Source: JBQTKD01 sp052386455 (lineage in GTDB: Bacteria > Actinomycetota > Actinomycetes > Sporichthyales > Sporichthyaceae). From it: DNA of 64,000 bases. Below are positions 32,102-42,200 of the stretch, in pieces. Below the pieces are notes generated by a model. It saw nothing but the letters and a program-made list of their open reading frames with translations, was not told where the DNA came from and made no database searches. The stretch spans positions 29,935-93,934 of the forward strand of contig JBQTKD010000043.1 in assembly GCA_052386455.1 (NCBI GenBank), written 5' to 3'. Each line of letters opens with the position of its first letter. Positions within the stretch are counted from its first letter, which is position 1. Both the position numbers and the translations under genes were made by a program.

Positions 32102-34146
32102 GTCACCACCGCCTCCCCTGCCGACGCCGGTCCCAACGACTGGGCCTCCTCGGACGTTCCGGGTTCCGGCACCTCGGCGGCCACGCGCGTCATCACCTCG
32201 ATGTGAATCTGCGTCGGCGTCCTGTTCGCGTCGAGCACCAGGTACCGCTTGGGGTCCCGGGCGGCGAGGTCCAGGAAGCCCTGCCGGACCCGGATGTGGA
32301 AGTCCACGGACTCGGACTCGATGCGGTCCGCCGGTCCCTGCCGACGCTCGTGGGCGACCAGCGGCTCGACGTCGAGCAGCACCGTCAGGTGCGGCATCAG
32401 CCCCTGCGTGGCCCAGCGCGACAGCCGCTCGATCTCCGCCGGCGCCAGGTCCCGGCCCGCGCCCTGGTAGGCGATGGAGGAGTCCACGTACCGGTCGGTG
32501 ACCACGACGGCACCGCGGTGCAGCGCGGGCCGGACGACCCGCTCGACGTGGTCCGCGCGGTCAGCCGCGTACATCAGCGCCTCGGCTCGGGCCGAGGGCA
32601 CGGCCGCGTCCAGATTCAGCAGCGCCGCGCGCAGTTCCTTGCCCAGCGCCGTGGCGCCCGGCTCGCGGGTGACGACGACCTCGTGGCCCTGCCCGCGCAG
32701 CCACTCGGCGAGCCGCTGCACCTGGGTGGACTTTCCGGCGCCGTCGCCACCCTCGAACGCGACGAAGTACCCGCCGGGAATCGGGTCCGGCTCCGGCTCC
32801 TCGTGCCGCAGGGAGGCGAGCACGTCCCGCCACAGCGGAATGCCCCTGCGGTCGTCCAGGTGCCGGTAGGCCACGACGCCGGCGACGATCGCGAGCAGGC
32901 CGCCGCCCACGAACACGAACGCCGCGCCGCTGTAGGTCACCGCCACGTTCTCGGTGGGCCGGAAGGTCTGGGACGGAATGGTGGCCGAGAGCAGCGGAGC
33001 GAAGGCGAGCGTGGAGACCAGCGAAAGCCGCACCAGCGCCTGGAAGAACGCGAAGGTCCGCCCGCGCAGCTCGTCGGCCACCTCCAGACCGATCAGCGTC
33101 TGCGCGCTGATCCACGCCGCGCCGCACGCGGCCCCGCAGGCGAACGTGAGCAGGCTGACGACCGGCAGGTTCGGGACCGCCCCAATCGCGATGAGCAGCA
33201 CCCCGGCCAGCACGTTGGAGATCGAGAAGATCCGCCGCCGGCTCACGCCGCGCAGCAGCTTCGGCCCCACCAGCATGCCGAGCCCGAGACCTGCGAACAC
33301 CGCGCCGAAGAGCAGGCCGTAGCCGGGGTTGCCGGCGCCGAGGCCGCGGACGAACGTGGGCGCGAGGCCGACGACGGTGCCGGCGGCGGCGAAGGCGCCG
33401 AGCATGCCGACCGCGAGCCCGCGGGTCAGCGGGGTGCTCTTGATGAACGTCCACCCGGCCTTGAGCGCCCGCAGGGGCTGCTCGGCGGTGGCGGACGCGG
33501 ACCGGTTGTTCGGGATCGCCAGATTGGCGATCGTCAGCGCGCTCACGGCGAAGGTGGCGGCGTTGATCCACAGCGCCAGCGCTGCGGAGTTCTCGACGAA
33601 GAACTCGAACCGGGCGCCGAGCAGGCCGCTGACGAACGACAGTCCGGTGAACAGCGCCGCGGCGATCGGCGCGCTGCCGTAGGCGGTCACCAGCGTGAGC
33701 TGGTTGGCCGACTGCAGCGTGTCCCGCGGCACCAGGTTCGGGACCGTCGCCTCCTTGGCGGGCCCCCAGAACAGGGTCAGCACCTCGATGAGAAACGTCG
33801 CGACGAGCAGCCACGTCATCGTCCCGACGATCGGGATCGACACGAACAGCGCGGCGCGCAGCAGGTCGGTGACCACCATCGTGGTGCGCCGGTTCCAGCG
33901 GTCCGCGATGACGCCCGCGATCGGCCCGAAGATCAACGCCGGCACCAGACGCAGGATGAACACGCCCGCGACCGCGTAGTTGGCCTCGGCCGAGGAGTCC
34001 GACGTCAACGCCGCCGCCATGGCGGTCAAGGCCAGCAGCCCGAGCCAGTCCCCGAGGCTGGACAGGCTCAGGGAGTACCAGAGCCGCCGAAAAGCGGGCA
34101 CGGCCAACGCCGCCCGCACGCTCGTGTCGGCAACCGCCCGGCTCAC
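32098..34146 (-). CDS. tmk: MFS transporter - thymidylate kinase fusion
   Basis: A 682-residue two-part protein. Residues 1 to about 430 form a 12-helix major facilitator (LWYSLSLSSLGDWLGLLALT, IAGVIADRWNRRTTMVV, LVPRDTLQSANQ). A TMPK domain follows (YFVAFEGGDGAGKSTQVQRL P-loop, TREPGAT, VTDRYVDSSIAYQGAGR, ending with VLDANRTPTQIHIEV). The kinase makes dTDP from dTMP. The same fusion is known in other actinobacteria; what the transporter half does is not established. The GTG start follows TAGGGT by six bases (leaderless). First gene of the holB operon. Confidence 0.94.
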   Translation of the reverse strand: MSRAVADTSVRAALAVPAFRRLWYSLSLSSLGDWLGLLALTAMAAALTSDSSAEANYAVAGVFILRLVPALIFGPIAGVIADRWNRRTTMVVTDLLRAALFVSIPIVGTMTWLLVATFLIEVLTLFWGPAKEATVPNLVPRDTLQSANQLTLVTAYGSAPIAAALFTGLSFVSGLLGARFEFFVENSAALALWINAATFAVSALTIANLAIPNNRSASATAEQPLRALKAGWTFIKSTPLTRGLAVGMLGAFAAAGTVVGLAPTFVRGLGAGNPGYGLLFGAVFAGLGLGMLVGPKLLRGVSRRRIFSISNVLAGVLLIAIGAVPNLPVVSLLTFACGAACGAAWISAQTLIGLEVADELRGRTFAFFQALVRLSLVSTLAFAPLLSATIPSQTFRPTENVAVTYSGAAFVFVGGGLLAIVAGVVAYRHLDDRRGIPLWRDVLASLRHEEPEPDPIPGGYFVAFEGGDGAGKSTQVQRLAEWLRGQGHEVVVTREPGATALGKELRAALLNLDAAVPSARAEALMYAADRADHVERVVRPALHRGAVVVTDRYVDSSIAYQGAGRDLAPAEIERLSRWATQGLMPHLTVLLDVEPLVAHERRQGPADRIESESVDFHIRVRQGFLDLAARDPKRYLVLDANRTPTQIHIEVMTRVAAEVPEPGTSEEAQSLGPASAGEAVVT

Positions 34147-34152
34147 CGGTTC

Positions 34153-34158
34153 ACCCTA
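34153..34158 (-). promoter_or_regulatory. -10 element TAGGGT, leaderless promoter of the tmk operon
   Basis: TAGGGT on the minus strand ends six bases before GTG 34146; no ribosome site is visible. Confidence 0.5.
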
Positions 34159-34243
34159 GCCATCCCCCCTTTTGCGGGGAGTGGCCGCGCGGGGCTAGTG
34201 CGCAAACACTTCCCGGGATCACGATGTCTCCGAGGTGAGGCAC

Positions 34244-36280
34244 ATGCGAAAGCCACTGTTGGCTGTTGGCGCGGCGGCAGCCGTCGTCGTCACGTTCACT
34301 CCCCCCGCGAACGCCACCACGGCCGCCGAGACCGGCCTGATGAGCGAGGTGATCGCCCCGAACACGGGCCGGAACTGCTCCACGTCGGAGAAGTACGACC
34401 CCGCGTGCAACCCGGCCGGGCACGCGGTGAACCAATTGCCCGACGGACGGATCCTGTACTGGTCCGGGCTCGAGGGCCTCGCCGGCCAGCACGTCACCGC
34501 GTGGGGCAGCAGCGGCACGAACAGCAAGGCCGCGATCCTCGACCTGCGCGGCAAGGCGCCGAAGTTCACGTTGAACGTCGAGCCGAAGACCAACCCCGAC
34601 GGCTACGCGAACTCCTACTTCTTCAACGGCGCGCTGGCGAACAACGACGTCAAGACCAACGACGGGGACCTGTTCTGCGGAGACTTCAACTTCCTCGCCG
34701 ACGGGCGGATCATGCTGGCCGGCGGCCAGGCGCTCTACCAGGACCCCGCGGTCCCCGGTAACCCGAACGTCGGCGTGGTCGAGTTGGGCGGGTTGAACAA
34801 CACCCGCATCTTCGACCCGAAGACCAACAGGTGGACCGACGGCGAGCCGATGAAGTACACCCGGTGGTACCCGACGGTCGTCACCCAGCCCGACGGCACG
34901 GTCCTGGTGGCCAGCGGCACCGTCAAGCTGATCAAGCCGATCTACACCGAGGATCCGGCCCAGTCCTACAGCAACGTTCCGCAACTGGAGCGCTGGGACC
35001 CGAAGACCGGGAAGTGGACCACGCTGCCGGCCAGCGCGAACAAGTCGCTGCCGCTCTACGCACGCCTGCACCTGCTGCCCGACGGCCGCACCCTGTACTC
35101 GGGCATGGGCCAGACGTTCAACACCACCGACTTCAAGAAGGACGCCGCCACCTGGGTCTTCACCTCGGCGTTCGACCCGAAGACGAACTCGTGGACCGAT
35201 CTCGGGCTCAACGACATCGGCGGCCTGCCGCTCGGGTACCGCGGCACCGGCGCGGCGCTCATGCTGCCGCTCAAGGCCGACGACACCGAGGTTCGGATCC
35301 TGTCCTTCGGCGGCGACTTCGGCACCTATCCCGGCTCCAGCTTCGGCGTGCTTCCCACGACGCTGACCACCGTCGGGATCGGCAACAACACCTTCTCCTC
35401 GCGGCAGTCCGGCAGCCTGCACGACGGCCGCTGGTACTCCGACGGCGTGCTGCTGCCCACCGGCGACGTGCTCACGGTCAACGGCTCCACCAGCTCCCAG
35501 CTCCACCACCCGGGCCTGGAGATCCCCAACCTGACCTCGGAGATCTGGAACCCCACGACCGAGAAGTGGACCCGGACCGCGGGCCAGGTCAGCGGGCGGA
35601 CCTACCACAGCACCGCGATGCTGCTGCCCGACGGACGAGTCCTCGTCGGCGGGCACGCCCCGCCCCCGTTCATGTACACCTCCGGCACCGACGCGCTGAC
35701 TCCGTACGGGTTCGGCACCGGCTACCCCAACTCCACGTTCCAGATCTTCACCCCGCCGAGCCACTTCTACGGCAAGCGTCCGGTGATCACCAAGGTCGCC
35801 CCGGCGGTGCCCAACGGAAAGACCCTGACCGTGAACGTGGACCGCGCCGCGGACATCGCCACGATGGTCCTGGTCCGCAATCCCTCGGTCACCCACCTGT
35901 TCGACGCAGACCAGCGCAGCGTCGAACTGAAGATCGTGAAGCGGACCGCGAAGACCGTCACCGTCGAGGTCCCGGGCACCAATCTCCTCCCCGCCGGGCC
36001 GTACATGCTCTTCGCCAACTCCGATTCCGAGAAGGGCCTGATCCCGTCGGTGTCGCGGCAGGTATTCGTCGGCACCAAGCTGCCCGCCGCCCAGGTCGCG
36101 ACCCTGGCGAAGCGGGCCGAGGAACTGACCGCGGTCGAACTCAAGACCGACGCCCTGAAGGTGCCGCTCACCCCGAACCCGGACGACAAGGCGCCCGGCG
36201 TGCGCATGCCCGGATCGGAGAAGGCGGTGCTTCCGGGAGCGCCGTCGCACGTCTCCGCAGGGCGGCGGCGGAAGCGCTAG
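34244..36280 (+). CDS. Secreted copper radical oxidase, GlxA/glyoxal-oxidase-like
   Basis: A 678-residue exported enzyme with signal MRKPLLAVGAAAAVVVTFTPP cleaved near ANA. A seven-bladed Kelch propeller is followed by a C-terminal DUF1929 beta-sandwich. The whole copper-radical site is present: Cys145 (LFCGDFNFL) for the Cys-Tyr crosslink with Tyr209 (TRWYPTVV), axial Tyr454 and His455 (GRTYHSTAM), and His551 in VTHLFDADQR. Such enzymes oxidise aldehydes or alcohols and make H2O2; Streptomyces GlxA acts at hyphal tips in glycan deposition. No cellulose-synthase-like partner is next door. ATG 34244 is preferred over GTG 34235 for its ribosome site. Confidence 0.92.
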   Translation: MRKPLLAVGAAAAVVVTFTPPANATTAAETGLMSEVIAPNTGRNCSTSEKYDPACNPAGHAVNQLPDGRILYWSGLEGLAGQHVTAWGSSGTNSKAAILDLRGKAPKFTLNVEPKTNPDGYANSYFFNGALANNDVKTNDGDLFCGDFNFLADGRIMLAGGQALYQDPAVPGNPNVGVVELGGLNNTRIFDPKTNRWTDGEPMKYTRWYPTVVTQPDGTVLVASGTVKLIKPIYTEDPAQSYSNVPQLERWDPKTGKWTTLPASANKSLPLYARLHLLPDGRTLYSGMGQTFNTTDFKKDAATWVFTSAFDPKTNSWTDLGLNDIGGLPLGYRGTGAALMLPLKADDTEVRILSFGGDFGTYPGSSFGVLPTTLTTVGIGNNTFSSRQSGSLHDGRWYSDGVLLPTGDVLTVNGSTSSQLHHPGLEIPNLTSEIWNPTTEKWTRTAGQVSGRTYHSTAMLLPDGRVLVGGHAPPPFMYTSGTDALTPYGFGTGYPNSTFQIFTPPSHFYGKRPVITKVAPAVPNGKTLTVNVDRAADIATMVLVRNPSVTHLFDADQRSVELKIVKRTAKTVTVEVPGTNLLPAGPYMLFANSDSEKGLIPSVSRQVFVGTKLPAAQVATLAKRAEELTAVELKTDALKVPLTPNPDDKAPGVRMPGSEKAVLPGAPSHVSAGRRRKR

Positions 36281-37362
36281 GCGGACCGCCGGCGGCGGGC
36301 GACTAGAACGACGACGAGCACCGCGCTCAGGCCCAGCACGGGCCAGAGCCACCGGTGCTCGTTGCCGTTGGTACGTAGCGGGTTCGTCCCGGCGGGCACC
36401 CACTGGATCCGGCCGGTCAACGCGCCGGGACGGCCGTCGACGGTCACCGGGATGCGCCAGGCCCCGAGGTCGGCGATGCGCTCGGCGCGCTCGACGACGG
36501 CCGGCGGCCGGTCGGCCGCATACGCCAGGCGCGGGTCGAGCCAGGTCACCGAGCCGGGTTCGCCCACCCGCGCCCAGCCGTCGCGGCCCACTGCGAAGTC
36601 GGCGAACCGCGGGTTCTCCCGGAAGGTTCGGCTGGCGGTGTTCGCGAACGCTCCGGACGCCTCCAGCCGCAGGAACGGGACCCCGTCGCCGCCCTCCACG
36701 GTCGCCGAGGACCCGTCGGCGACTCGGAGCAGCACCGCGGGTACCAGGCCCTGGCCGATGCCCGCGTTCAGCCCGTCCGGCTGGGGCTCCAGGGTGGCCT
36801 GGAAGCTGCCGCGAGCCTTCTGGCGCGCCAGGACGCCGCGGACGTCGACGGCCTGGTCCCCGTAGCGCATCGGGATCGTCCAGTCGGCCAGGACGGTCCG
36901 CTCGTCCTCCTCGCGCAGCGGAGCGGGCGCCGCCTCGTCGGGATCGAACGGGTGCACGCGTTGGTCGAACCAGCCCCAGGCCGCGTCCTTCGACAGCTCC
37001 CGCCAGCGCGGTTTCGCGTCCTGTGTGGCGTCCGGCGGCACGCGCGCCGGCACGTCGGGCGGGTTCAGCGTCTGGTGGAAGTACGGGTTGGTCGTGTCGG
37101 CCTGCACTCCCGCGGCGGAGATGCGCAGGAACGGCCGGCCGGCGGCGTCTTGCACCTCCAGTCGGGTGGCGGTCGGGTTGGCAACGAGCACCTGCTCGGA
37201 CACCGTCGTGCGAACCTGCACGACGACCTCCGGCGGCAGCGCCGGAGTGACGCTCTCCAACGAGGTCACCAGCGCCGGGTCGCCGCCGTGGGCGAACGCC
37301 GGAGAAGCCCACAAGAGCGCCCCCGCCAGGCAAACGGCCGCGGCGGTAGCTCGAACGTTCAC
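36277..37362 (-). CDS. Secreted, C-terminally anchored protein with internal duplication
   Basis: About 361 residues: signal NVRATAAAVCLAGALLWASP cleaved at AFA, a lumenal body, one transmembrane helix (WLWPVLGLSAVLVVVLVA) and a basic tail RRRRSA, so the body is outside the membrane. The body is duplicated: PFLRISAAGVQADTTNPYFH and PFLRLEASGAFANTASRTF, then DWTIPMRYGDQAVDVRGVL and AWRIPVTVDGRPGALTGRI. It ends 4 bp inside the convergent copper oxidase gene. Homologs are described only as hypothetical, to my knowledge. The start could also be GTG 37407. Confidence 0.72.
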   Translation of the reverse strand: MNVRATAAAVCLAGALLWASPAFAHGGDPALVTSLESVTPALPPEVVVQVRTTVSEQVLVANPTATRLEVQDAAGRPFLRISAAGVQADTTNPYFHQTLNPPDVPARVPPDATQDAKPRWRELSKDAAWGWFDQRVHPFDPDEAAPAPLREEDERTVLADWTIPMRYGDQAVDVRGVLARQKARGSFQATLEPQPDGLNAGIGQGLVPAVLLRVADGSSATVEGGDGVPFLRLEASGAFANTASRTFRENPRFADFAVGRDGWARVGEPGSVTWLDPRLAYAADRPPAVVERAERIADLGAWRIPVTVDGRPGALTGRIQWVPAGTNPLRTNGNEHRWLWPVLGLSAVLVVVLVARRRRSA

Positions 37363-37440
37363 GGCAGACAGCGTGCCATGGCCGGAGGACCCACCCGGCG
37401 GGTGCACAACAGAAGTGCTCGACCTTCACATCGCTCGGCG

Positions 37441-37901
37441 TCAGTCCAGACGCAGGGTGAGCGCGAACTGGGTGTCGCTTTGGGCCGTGAACTCGAAGAC
37501 GCCACTCGCCCCCGGTACCTTCCGGTTCCGCCGACGATCGAGAACGCGGCCTTGGGCTTGGTCACGTCGTAGAAGCCCTGCGTGGTCACCGTGCCCCCGG
37601 CCAGGCGCATCGAGTACACGCAGTGGGTCAGACCCACCGTTGCCGCCTTGGGCGCGATCGAGACGCACTCGCCGCCACTGCTGCCGACCACCTTGCCCCC
37701 CGCGAGCAGCTTTCCGCGATAGACCAGGCTGTCGCCCTGGCTGAGTCCGCGCTTGCCCACGTCCACCTCGGTGAACTTGACGATCTTCTCGACGAGCCGG
37801 ATCGTCTCTGCCTCCGTGCTCGCGTTCGCGACGACCTGCGGGACGGCGAGGACGCCCGCTGTGGCCAGACCTGCCAGTGGGTACAGCACGAGCTTGCGCA
37901 T
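37441..37901 (-). pseudogene. Allene-oxide-cyclase-barrel-like secreted protein, frameshifted
   Basis: ATG 37901 follows GGGAG. Signal MRKLVLYPLAGLATAGVLAV, then a beta-barrel with SQGDSLVYRGKLL, HCVYSMRLAGGTVTTQGFYD and FSIVGGTGRYRG. At the C5 run 37509-37513 (G5 on the coding strand) the frame slips; one more G restores ASGVFEFTAQSDTQFALTLRLD. The length would then be about 153 residues, normal for this dirigent/AOC-like family of unknown bacterial role. A second, truncated copy lies at 42.6-42.8 kb. The break may be real or a consensus error. Confidence 0.72.
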
Positions 37902-37995
37902 TGGATCTCCCAGATGTGATGGGCCGCAAAGATGCGGCCCGGATGAGTGGTCGTCAGATGTGAGCGGTAGAGGAGGCCGAGGGACTGCCCAGGGC

Positions 37996-38820
37996 TCAAG
38001 GGATGTCGAAGCGGTCGAAGAATCGCAGTGCCAGCTCGGGATCCGGACCACCGACGGCGATCAAGCGCAGCGCGATGGCGTCCAGGAGCGACATCCGCCC
38101 GAAGGCGACGAACAGGAACGCCGCCGCGTCCACCGACAACGAGGCGTCCACCGGCCCACCGGGCGGCTCGATCGACAGCTTTCCGTCGAGGAATCGCACG
38201 ACCAGCGCCGGGCCCTCGCGAACTTCGATCAGGTAGCCGGCGGTGTGTCCGCCGACGTCCTTGGCCGCGCACAGCTGCAGGCAGGGCGCGTAGCCGTGCA
38301 GGGCCAGTTGCGCCGTGGCCGGGTCGATCGCCCACGGGCGCCCCACGGCCTTGGCGATGTCGTAGCCGTGCATCACGAACTCCCCGAGTTCGAGGGCGAC
38401 CACCTGCGACACGTCTGCCGCGACCCCCCAGAAGTCCACCGGTTGGTCGCCCGAGCGATTGGCGGTCGCCGCCGTCAGCCGCTCGCTCGCGTCCAGGAGC
38501 AGACCGGCGAGCTTGCGCGGGTCGCTCTCCGGGTTGTCGGCGATCTTGGCCGCGCCCTCGGCGTTGCACGTGTGGATGTCTGTGTAGACGTACGGGGCGG
38601 GGGCGCCGCGTACGACCTCGATGCAGCCCTCGACCTCCACGGCCAGGTGCACGGCGCATTCGCGCACCGTCCAGGTGCCCGCCGCCGGCGAGGGCTCGGA
38701 GCCGGCCAGATACAGAATCGGGGCGGTGGCGTCGGGCAACGACGCGACCAGCGCGACCAGGCGCGCGGCGGTCTCGGTGAGCGCGCCGCGGGCCGCGTGC
38801 AGGGTGGCGGTGGCGTTCAT
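37996..38820 (-). CDS. Mycothiol-dependent maleylpyruvate-isomerase-like (MDMPI) protein
   Basis: A 274-residue DinB-like four-helix metal protein with an SCP2-like C-terminal domain. The metal triad is visible: His58 (RECAVHLAVE), Glu147 and His151 (LGEFVMHGYDI). The N-terminal half carries GTWTVRE and VRGAPAPYVYTD. Known members use mycothiol as cofactor in isomerisation or S-transfer. It is 3 bp downstream of the VOC gene in the same direction, and divergent from the SARP-cyclase regulator. A paralog at 47.8 kb sits beside the paralogous regulator, so this pair is probably a regulator-target unit. Confidence 0.86.
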   Translation of the reverse strand: MNATATLHAARGALTETAARLVALVASLPDATAPILYLAGSEPSPAAGTWTVRECAVHLAVEVEGCIEVVRGAPAPYVYTDIHTCNAEGAAKIADNPESDPRKLAGLLLDASERLTAATANRSGDQPVDFWGVAADVSQVVALELGEFVMHGYDIAKAVGRPWAIDPATAQLALHGYAPCLQLCAAKDVGGHTAGYLIEVREGPALVVRFLDGKLSIEPPGGPVDASLSVDAAAFLFVAFGRMSLLDAIALRLIAVGGPDPELALRFFDRFDIP

Positions 38821-38823
38821 CGG

Positions 38824-39171
38824 CTACAGGTCCTGCGCGAGGCAGAACTCGTTGCCCTCGACGTCGCGCAGCACGCTCCACTTCACGTCGTCCCAGGAAT
38901 GGTCGGCGACGTGCGTAGCGCCCAGGCCCACGAGGCGTTCGACCTCGGCGATCCGGTCGTCGCACCAGAGGTCCGGGTGCGTGCGGCTCTTTGCCGTCTT
39001 CGGCTCGGGGACCCGTTGAAAGTAGAACGCGAGCGGGCTGCCGTGGCCGATGCAGACGACGTCCTCGGTGGCGCCGGGGTCGATGGGGCGGTCCAATGCC
39101 GCCGACCAGAATTCGGCGACCTTTCCTACCTCGGCGCAGTCGAAGCTGACGCTGCCAAGTCTCAGGCTCAT
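38824..39171 (-). CDS. VOC-superfamily glyoxalase-like protein
   Basis: A 115-residue vicinal-oxygen-chelate protein (MSLRLGSVSFDCAEVGKVAEF, HPDLWCDDRIAEVERL, VLRDVEGNEFCLAQDL). The order of beta-alpha-beta units fits the Glyoxalase_6 type. Metal ligands are not obvious apart from a final Glu. ATG 39171 has GGGAG upstream. It is the first gene of a two-gene unit with the MDMPI-like gene. Substrate unknown. Confidence 0.84.
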   Translation of the reverse strand: MSLRLGSVSFDCAEVGKVAEFWSAALDRPIDPGATEDVVCIGHGSPLAFYFQRVPEPKTAKSRTHPDLWCDDRIAEVERLVGLGATHVADHSWDDVKWSVLRDVEGNEFCLAQDL

Positions 39172-39251
39172 GTGGCGCTCCCGTCCTCGGTGGTGTCGCA
39201 AGGCTGCCGGCCGCCCGTAGCGCGGCTGTGGCGCGGCCCGGAGGCGGCGAA

Positions 39252-39257
39252 TACGCT
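39252..39257 (+). promoter_or_regulatory. -10 element TACGCT, leaderless promoter of the SARP-cyclase regulator
   Basis: TACGCT fits TAnnnT, lies eight bases before ATG 39266, and there is no ribosome site. Confidence 0.4.
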
Positions 39258-39265
39258 GCCGGCTC

Positions 39266-42200
39266 ATGGGGCATCAGATCCGCCTGCTGGGCGGGCCAGA
39301 ACTCCTCGTCGCCGACGTGTCGGTGTCGATCGGCAGCGCGAAGCAGTGGGCCGTACTTGCGACGCTGGCTCTCGAGGCGGGCACCGTGGTCCCCGCCGCG
39401 CGGCTCGTCGACGCGCTGTGGGGCGACGAGGCGCCGCCGAGCGCCGGAGCTACGGTGCGCGGGCTGGTGCATCGGCTGCGCAAGGCCCTCGGCGATACCG
39501 CCGGCGAGGGCCGCAGCCGGTCAGATACCGCGGACGTGCTGCACGGTCAGGGATCGGGTTACGTGCTCGAGGTGCCCGACGACGCGGTGGACGCCACGCT
39601 GTTCCTACGAGCCGCCGCGGCCGGGCGCGACGCGCTCGCCCGCGGCGAGGCTTCGGCGGCGCGAGATTCCCTGCAGGTGGCGGTCGGCCTGTGGCCTGGT
39701 CCCGCGTTGGGCGACCTCGCTGCACTGCCCGCGTTCGCCGCCACGGCGAGCCGGCTCGACGCGGCCCGGCTCGACGCCGTCGAGGACCTGGCCGAAGCCG
39801 AACTGGCGCTGGACCGGCCCGGTGATGCCCTGGCTCGCGTGGAGGCTCACCTCGCAGGCGCGCCGCTGCGCGAACGCGCGTGGGGTCAGTTGATGCTGGC
39901 GCTCTATCGCCTCGGCCGGCAGGCGGACGCCCTGGCGGCCTACCAGCGCATGCGCTCGGTGTTGGCCGAGGAACTGGGAATCGAGCCCAGCCCGGCGCTG
40001 CGCGACCTGGAGAGCGGCATTCTGCGGCAGCGCGCGGACCTGCTGCTCCCCCGAACGTCACCGCGAGCGGAGCGGGACACGATCGCGTTCCTGTTCACCG
40101 ACATCGAGGCGAGCACCCGGCGGTGGGAGGGCGAGACCGAGGCCATGGCCGCCGACCTGGCCCGGCACGACAAGCTGCTGGCGCAGGAGTGCGAATCGCA
40201 CGGTGGACGGGTTTTCGGCCACACCGGGGACGGCCTGTGCGCCGCGTTCGACACCGCCGAGGCGGCGGTTGCGGCGGCGGTGGCCGGTCAGCTCGCCCTG
40301 GCCGAGGAGGGTTGGGAGGGCAGCGAGCCGCTGCGGGTGCGGATGGCCGTCCACGTGGGCGCCGCCGAGGCGCGCGGCGGCAACTACTTCGGCCCGACGC
40401 TGAACCGGACCGCCCGGCTGATGGCCGCGGCCTGGGGCGGGCAGATTCTCTGCTCGCTGGCGGCTGCGGAACTGACGGACGATCAGCTGCCGTCGGAGGT
40501 GTCGCTGCGCGATCTCGGCGAGCAGCGCCTCGCGGATCTCGCCCGCCCCGAGCGGGTGTTCCAGGTGCTGCACCCGGCGCTGCCCGACGGGTTCGCGCCA
40601 CTGCGCACGGCGGCCGCCGTGCGGCACAACCTGCCCGTCGCGCTCTCGTCGTTCGTGGGCCGCGGCGCGGAACTGGAGGCGGTACGCGACGCCCTCGCGG
40701 CCTCGCGCCTGGTCAGCCTGCTCGGCCCCGGCGGATCCGGCAAGACGCGTCTGGCGCTGGCGGCCGCCGCCGCGGTGACCGACCGCCATCCCGACGGCGT
40801 CTGGCTGGTGGAACTGGCATCCGTCGCCGATCCGGAACGCGTTGCCGCCGTGGTGGCTCGGGCCGTGGGCATGGACCTGGCGGCGGCCGGCCCCGCCCCC
40901 AGCGACGCGATCGCCGCGCACCTGCGGGACCGGCGGGCTCTGCTGGGGTTCGACAACTGCGAGCACGTGGTGCGCGAAGCCGCCCGCGTCGCCCACCACC
41001 TGCTGCGCCACCTTGGGGGCGTCACGGTGCTGGCGACCAGCCGCGAACCGCTCGCCGTGCCCGGCGAGACGGCGGTACGGGTGGGCCCGCTCTCCCTTCC
41101 GCCGCCCACGGCCTGCACCGCCGCCGAGTTGGCCGATTCCGACGCGGTCGCGCTCTTCTGCGCGCGCGCCGCGGAAACCAATCCCGCCTTCGCCCCCACC
41201 GATGCCAACGCCGCCGCGGTGGCCCGCATCGCGCACCGCCTCGACGGCAAGGACTTCTCTCTTGCCGCGGCCGAGGCCGTGGCCGCGGGTGGCGACGACC
41301 TCGCCGGTCCGCACGAGTTCGACGTCCTCGACCTGCTGGGACGACTTGCCGACAAGTCGATGGTGACGCTCACTGCGCACGAGGACTCCGACGTTCGCTA
41401 CCGCCTTCTCGAGACGGTGCGGCAGTACGCAGCCGACAAGCTGGAGCGGGCGGGCGAGACCGGCGCCGTGCGCACCAGACACCGGGACTTCTTCACCCTC
41501 GAGGGCAACTGGCACGTCGACGCGTTCACCACCGCGTCGCTGCGGTGGTGCGCGACCGAGGACGAGAACGTCAAGGCGGCCCTCGACTGGTCGGTGCAGA
41601 TCGGCGACGATAGCGCTCTGCTGCGCCTGGTGGCGCAACAGTGGGCCTACTGGCTGTTCATCGGCGAGCCCAGCTGCATCCAGTGGTTGGAACGGGCCGC
41701 GGCCGTACCCGGCACCGACGAGATCGCCACCCGCGTGCTGGTGGGATGTGGGCTGGGCTACATGCTGCACGTCACTGCGACCGCCGCCCAGGCGCGAGCG
41801 CGCGCGGCCGAGATGCTGGCCGAGGTCGTCGAAACGGCCCAAGCTCACGACGACCACATCTCCGCCGCCTGGGCTCGCACCTACATCGCTCAACTGCTGG
41901 CACTCGAGGGCCGCAACGCCGAAGCGCTGGCGGTCTACGACCTGGCCCTGCCGGTGCTGCGCGTCGCCGAGGACGGATTTCCCTTGGCGACCCTGAACGC
42001 GATGATCGCGGACGTCGTGATGGCAGAGGGAGACATCGCGCGTGCTCGCGAGCTCAACGAGCAGGGCATCGCCGCCCTCGCCGGCTACGAGGACACCTAC
42101 TACACCGTGCACGCGCTCGCACAGTTGGCGTTGGCGGAGGCGGCGTTGGGCAGACCGATACAGGCTGCTCCGCACGCGGCCGCTGCCGTGGCGAGCGCGC

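Noticed and set aside
32023..34761. Long plus-strand frame opposite the tmk-MFS fusion
   Set aside because: Rich in Arg/Gln/Gly/His with no domain; it is antisense to a gene with a P-loop and MFS motifs.
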